Shown one piece after another: positions 61,303-64,000 of a stretch of DNA of 64,000 bases (within the stretch, counting starts at the first letter, position 1; every line of letters starts with the position of its first letter). Origin of the DNA: Fervidicoccaceae archaeon (GTDB lineage Archaea; Thermoproteota; Thermoprotei_A; Sulfolobales; Fervidicoccaceae). The position numbers and the translations under genes were made by a program. The DNA lies in NCBI GenBank assembly GCA_038734945.1, contig JAVYOA010000002.1:358014-422013 (forward strand). Direction: 5' to 3'. The notes beneath the pieces were generated by a model, which did no database searches, was not told the origin of the DNA, and saw nothing but the letters and a program-made list of their open reading frames with translations.

Positions 61303-61358
61303 GGCTATCCCAAGAACACATTAGAGAATACAGAGCTTATAAACCTTACCACACCATC

Positions 61359-61378
61359 CCCGCCCTAAGGGGCGAGGC
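61359..61378. repeat. Left-end hairpin of IS605 element
   Basis: CCGCCCTAAGGGGCGAGG contains CGCCC paired with GGGCG around a TAAG loop, about 57 nt upstream of the tnpA start. It shares CCCCGCCCTAA with the right end. The outward flank CTTTCGAGATTGTAATT marks where the insertion joint must lie. Confidence 0.65.
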
Positions 61379-61469
61379 TTTCGAGATTGTAATTTCTCCC
61401 ATTGTGCTATATTTGAAAAATGTTTTTTATATTGTGCTCCATAAGGTATTTTCTTGAAGTCTTGTTCGG

Positions 61470-61901
61470 ATGGTGAGGAAGGTGAGTAGCTCCTTTGCAA
61501 TAAAGGTTCTAAAAATACCGGAAGGTTCCTCATTTCCAGAAGAGCTTGAAAGGGAGATAGAGAAGCTTGGATTGAAGGGAGGAATGGTAATGGGAATTGG
61601 AGGCTTCGAGAGCTTGGAACTTGGAATCCTGAATCCAACTACAAGAGAATACGCTGTAAACAAATACACAAGCACAGACAATGTGAATTTGGAGGGCGTT
61701 TCAATAATTGGAAATTACTTTGTGAGGAGCGATGGAAAGATTGCAACGCATATACACGTGTCAATAGCAACAGGAAGGGAGAGCTCAGCAGGAGGACATC
61801 TAATAAGAGGAAGGGTGAAGCCATTTCTGGAGCTCTTCCTAATAGAAGTGGGAGAAGAGGTTAGAAGAGCTTTCGTTCATAGAGATGTACAGAAAAAATG
61901 A
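61470..61901 (+). CDS. PPC domain (DUF296) DNA-binding-like protein
   Basis: A 143-residue PPC-domain protein. KVLKIPEGSSFPEELEREIEKLGLKGGMVMGIGGFESLELG and THIHVSIATGRESSAGGHLIRGRV are diagnostic, including the conserved His-x-His and GGHL motifs that bind metal in archaeal trimers. Plant relatives carry AT-hooks; this one does not. Function in archaea is unknown, DNA binding is assumed from the family. Start is ATG 61470; the IS left end lies 90 nt upstream. Confidence 0.83.
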   Translation: MVRKVSSSFAIKVLKIPEGSSFPEELEREIEKLGLKGGMVMGIGGFESLELGILNPTTREYAVNKYTSTDNVNLEGVSIIGNYFVRSDGKIATHIHVSIATGRESSAGGHLIRGRVKPFLELFLIEVGEEVRRAFVHRDVQKK

Positions 61902-61957
61902 TTTTTATTTTCCAATATTACTTGCCATGAGAGCGAGGCTTTCAGTTGTAATTCCCA

Positions 61958-63166
61958 TCACTGCTTCCACGCTGCCTTAAGCACTCTGAGTATATTTCCT
62001 CCGATGACCTTAGCTATTTCATCGTCTGAGTATCCATGCTTAACTAGCCACCTAATAATATTTGGGAACTCCGATGGATTCTCCAGCCCATCGACGAATG
62101 GTACCTTCTCATAAGGCGGAAGCCCCTCCTCGCTGCTTGCCTTTATCGAGAGGTACTCTGCAAATACCTTATGAAGGGCAACATGATCACCAAACAGTGT
62201 ATCAGGACCAAAAGCAACGTAATCTATGCCAACCAGCTTCTCCACATATTGGAAGTGCTCCATTATGCTTTCCAGGCTATGTTTTGGATGATTTCTTGTT
62301 ATGGTCGTATGCGGAGCAGCCTCAATTGCAAAGAACCCTCCCTTCTCAGCTATAGCATAGATCACCTCATCAGGCTTCATCCTGCGAGAGGGCCAGAGAG
62401 CTCTGGCTCCGGCATGAGTAACAACTACTGGATATTTCGAAGCCTCAATCACATCAATGCTTGTTTTGTCGCTCGCATGGGAAACATCGATCAGGACACC
62501 TAGTTTGTTGAGCCTCTCCACAAGTGAATAACCGAGATCCGTGAGCCCCCTGTCATGCACGTCCGCTAGACCGCTTCCAAATTCATTATTTTTGCTATAG
62601 ACTACCCCCATCACTCTAACCCCAAGACCATATAGAACGTCGAGCTTTGTCAGATCTTCTCCGATCTTCGGTGGGCTTTCCAGAGAAATCACCATGGCTA
62701 TCTTTCCCTCTCTGAATGCCCTCTCTATATCTTCCACTTTTCTTGCAATGAACACAAGATCCTGGTGATCGATGTCAGCCTGCCAAATGCCGATCTGGTG
62801 CACTACGTTTTCCCAATGCCATGAATCGGGTGAGAACATGAGAGCCGTGCCATCCATCATGTTCTCAAAAACTGCATCCAAACCAGAGAGAGCAAGACCT
62901 TCGTAGCCAATAAAGGGTCTTCCTGAACGGGAGTGCTCAACAAATTCTGAGGGATCCTCTGGGAATATCTCCGTGTGATCGTGTGCAGAAATAAGTATGT
63001 TTTTCTCAATAATTGATTGCACTCTCTCCTCTTCTGACTTGGAGAGATCGACCTTCGACGATGGAACCCTTCCTATCACCTTAGCGAGCTTGAAAGATTT
63101 ATAGTCCTTGTTTTCTTCCAAAAACTGCCATGACTTGTATCCACTGTATTTTTTTCCCCATCCCAT
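61958..63166 (-). CDS. M19-type membrane dipeptidase
   Basis: A 402-residue zinc dipeptidase of the renal dipeptidase (M19) family. ISAHDHTEIF (HxH ligand pair), GLTDLGYSLVERLNKLGVLIDVSHAS, VVTHAGARAL and VDYVAFGPDTLFGDH-type IDYVAFGPDTLFGDH are conserved ligands and active-site segments. Glu in SLESPPKIG matches the bridging residue. No signal peptide is visible at the N-terminus, MGWGKKYSGYKSW, so it may be cytoplasmic. It lies next to an ABC peptide-binding protein, consistent with peptide use. Confidence 0.9.
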   Translation of the reverse strand: MGWGKKYSGYKSWQFLEENKDYKSFKLAKVIGRVPSSKVDLSKSEEERVQSIIEKNILISAHDHTEIFPEDPSEFVEHSRSGRPFIGYEGLALSGLDAVFENMMDGTALMFSPDSWHWENVVHQIGIWQADIDHQDLVFIARKVEDIERAFREGKIAMVISLESPPKIGEDLTKLDVLYGLGVRVMGVVYSKNNEFGSGLADVHDRGLTDLGYSLVERLNKLGVLIDVSHASDKTSIDVIEASKYPVVVTHAGARALWPSRRMKPDEVIYAIAEKGGFFAIEAAPHTTITRNHPKHSLESIMEHFQYVEKLVGIDYVAFGPDTLFGDHVALHKVFAEYLSIKASSEEGLPPYEKVPFVDGLENPSEFPNIIRWLVKHGYSDDEIAKVIGGNILRVLKAAWKQ

Positions 63167-63213
63167 CTTCCTTCACCTTTAGTAATCATTCGCTGGGAAA
63201 AAGAGAAATTTCT

Positions 63214-64000
63214 TTATCTCTTCCTCTTGAGGAGGAAGGTAAATGCTCCCACACTAACTATAATGATCAACAATACGGCTATCCATAATCCGGAACTAGA
63301 TATGATTGTCGATGCTTGAGCTGTTGTTGTAGTCTGTGTGGTTGTTTGTGTTGTTGTTGGAGAAGTAGTTGTTGTAGTTTGTTGAGCAGCAGTTGTTGTT
63401 TTAGTTTGCAAAGGCAAATAATAGATATTCAGAAGCTGATCTGCAAAGTACCATTTTCCTCTAAGCGGAATATCGCTTCCAGCAAAATCAGCAGAGAAGA
63501 CGTTGACCCATGGCACTCTGTAGAGAACTATTTCCGGCAGATCCTTGTTTATGTACAGCTCAACCTGCTGAAGATAGGCTATCTGTTTATTTGGATCCGA
63601 TTCCTTCATCCAAGCGTCAAGCAAGCTATCTACTTTAGAATTGTTGTAGTACATGACGTTTGTGAATGGGCCCTTTCCTATCCAGGCAGAATCGAAGAGC
63701 TGATATGTCCAAAGGGGAGATAGCCAGTATTTGCTCGTAGCTATTTGATACTGACCATTCGCCTGAAGATTCAGCCATGTAGCGAAATCCACGCTCTTTA
63801 TGACTACATTTATCCCTACATCCTTTAGCTGGTCCTTGACTAGCTGTGCAATTATCTGCTCATCTGCTTCTGGTCTTGTTAGCAGCTCGATTGTGAATCT
63901 CGTTCCATTGCTGGAGACTGGATATCCTGCCTCATCGAGGAGCTTGCTGGCGAGAGTTAAGTTCCTCTCGTAGTGTATCAGCCCGCTTGGAGGTGGGACG
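63214..64000 (-). CDS. ABC transporter substrate-binding protein (family 5), 3' part, surface-anchored
   Basis: The reading frame continues past the window end, so the N-terminus is missing. The visible part matches the C-terminal lobe of SBP_bac_5 peptide-binding proteins (RNLTLASKLLDEAGYPV, AQLVKDQLKDVGINVVI, SKYWLSPLWTYQLFD). It ends with a Thr-rich stalk, a single transmembrane helix (LWIAVLLIIIVSVGAFTFLL) and basic KRKR. This is the crenarchaeal design in which the binding protein is held at the membrane by its C-terminus. Permease genes presumably lie beyond the window. Confidence 0.9.
   Translation of the reverse strand, partial: VPPPSGLIHYERNLTLASKLLDEAGYPVSSNGTRFTIELLTRPEADEQIIAQLVKDQLKDVGINVVIKSVDFATWLNLQANGQYQIATSKYWLSPLWTYQLFDSAWIGKGPFTNVMYYNNSKVDSLLDAWMKESDPNKQIAYLQQVELYINKDLPEIVLYRVPWVNVFSADFAGSDIPLRGKWYFADQLLNIYYLPLQTKTTTAAQQTTTTTSPTTTQTTTQTTTTAQASTIISSSGLWIAVLLIIIVSVGAFTFLLKRKR

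Larger units (their letters stand above)
59572..61380 (-). mobile_element. IS200/IS605-family insertion sequence with tnpA and tnpB
   Basis: An apparently complete, roughly 1.8-kb IS605-type element in reverse orientation. It holds a 142-residue HUH transposase and a 436-residue TnpB, with no frameshift. The ends carry subterminal hairpins rather than inverted repeats: near 59572-59606 (right end) and 61359-61378 (left end). Both ends share the segment CCCCGCCCTAA, as expected for palindromic ends of this family. It lies between feoB and the PPC gene and interrupts neither. Exact cleavage sites are not resolved. Confidence 0.9.

Overview
The window is a 64-kb, gene-dense stretch of an archaeal chromosome. 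Features that exist only in Archaea or Thermoproteota dominate: aIF5A, SRP54, Pus10, Rpo4/Rpo11, TFS, PCNA with PriS, Orc1/Cdc6, aIF2alpha-Nop10, L21e/L44e/S27e, CarS, a tetraether lipid synthase, and the archaeal CoA and modified mevalonate pathways. A very GC-rich 23S rRNA beside AT-richer coding DNA, no linked 5S gene, frequent TTG/GTG starts and dense gene overlaps suggest a thermophilic crenarchaeote (Thermoprotei). The genus cannot be fixed from the sequence alone.

Layout. 1-1590: 3' part of 23S rRNA. 1700-3490: a cysteine-synthase-like gene translationally coupled to a SerK-like serine kinase, then an ASCH protein. 3705-12185: surE, aIF5A, SRP54, pus10 forward; trmJ, hemK2-like, ksgA, DUF655, rpo4, L21e reverse; L10e forward. 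12288-21684: an ArsB/NhaD-type permease, then a long informational block (dph2, METTL5-like, csl4, DUF2067-like, rpo11, tfs, pcn, priS, L44e, S27e, aIF2alpha, nop10) holding three unrecognised or barely recognised genes. 21653-29833: carS, a RadA paralogue, a YqgF/RuvX-like protein, Clp1 kinase, the UbiD decarboxylase plus two phosphomevalonate dehydratase subunits, UPF0148, cdc6, DUF99. 29890-38701: a PflX-type radical SAM protein, a degenerate adenylate-kinase-like/nucleotide-hydrolase-like fusion, glyoxylate reductase, three CoA biosynthesis genes with a winged-helix regulator, and aspS. 39031-51796: PAC2, a small kinase, MFS, tetraether synthase, THUMP, a GlmM-like mutase, MarC, a Cys-rich small protein, a HypE-like protein, hexulose phosphate isomerase, several small unknown genes, tRNA-His, glycerate kinase. 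51789-55120: a type IV pilus-like ATPase and two half-size membrane proteins. 55158-64000: an M28-like hydrolase, FlK-like thioesterase, FeoB, an intact IS200/IS605 element, a PPC protein, M19 dipeptidase, and the 3' part of a surface-anchored ABC solute-binding protein.

The genes join into recognisable pathways: serine to cysteine through O-phosphoserine; mevalonate phosphate to isoprenoids by the dehydratase/decarboxylase route, feeding CarS and the tetraether synthase; pantoate to CoA; and transcription, replication and translation operons.

The most unusual points are these. aIF2alpha has no ATG/GTG/TTG at its conserved N-terminus and appears to start at ACG behind a strong ribosome-binding site. 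The pseudo-adenylate-kinase gene similarly appears to start at ATT. That same protein has lost its P-loop but keeps the rest of the fold, fused to a second nucleotide-binding-like domain. KsgA carries STPF in place of NLPY. TnpB lacks the usual RuvC-II glutamate. A pilus-like assembly locus has no pilin. No CRISPR array, prophage or obvious defence island is present.
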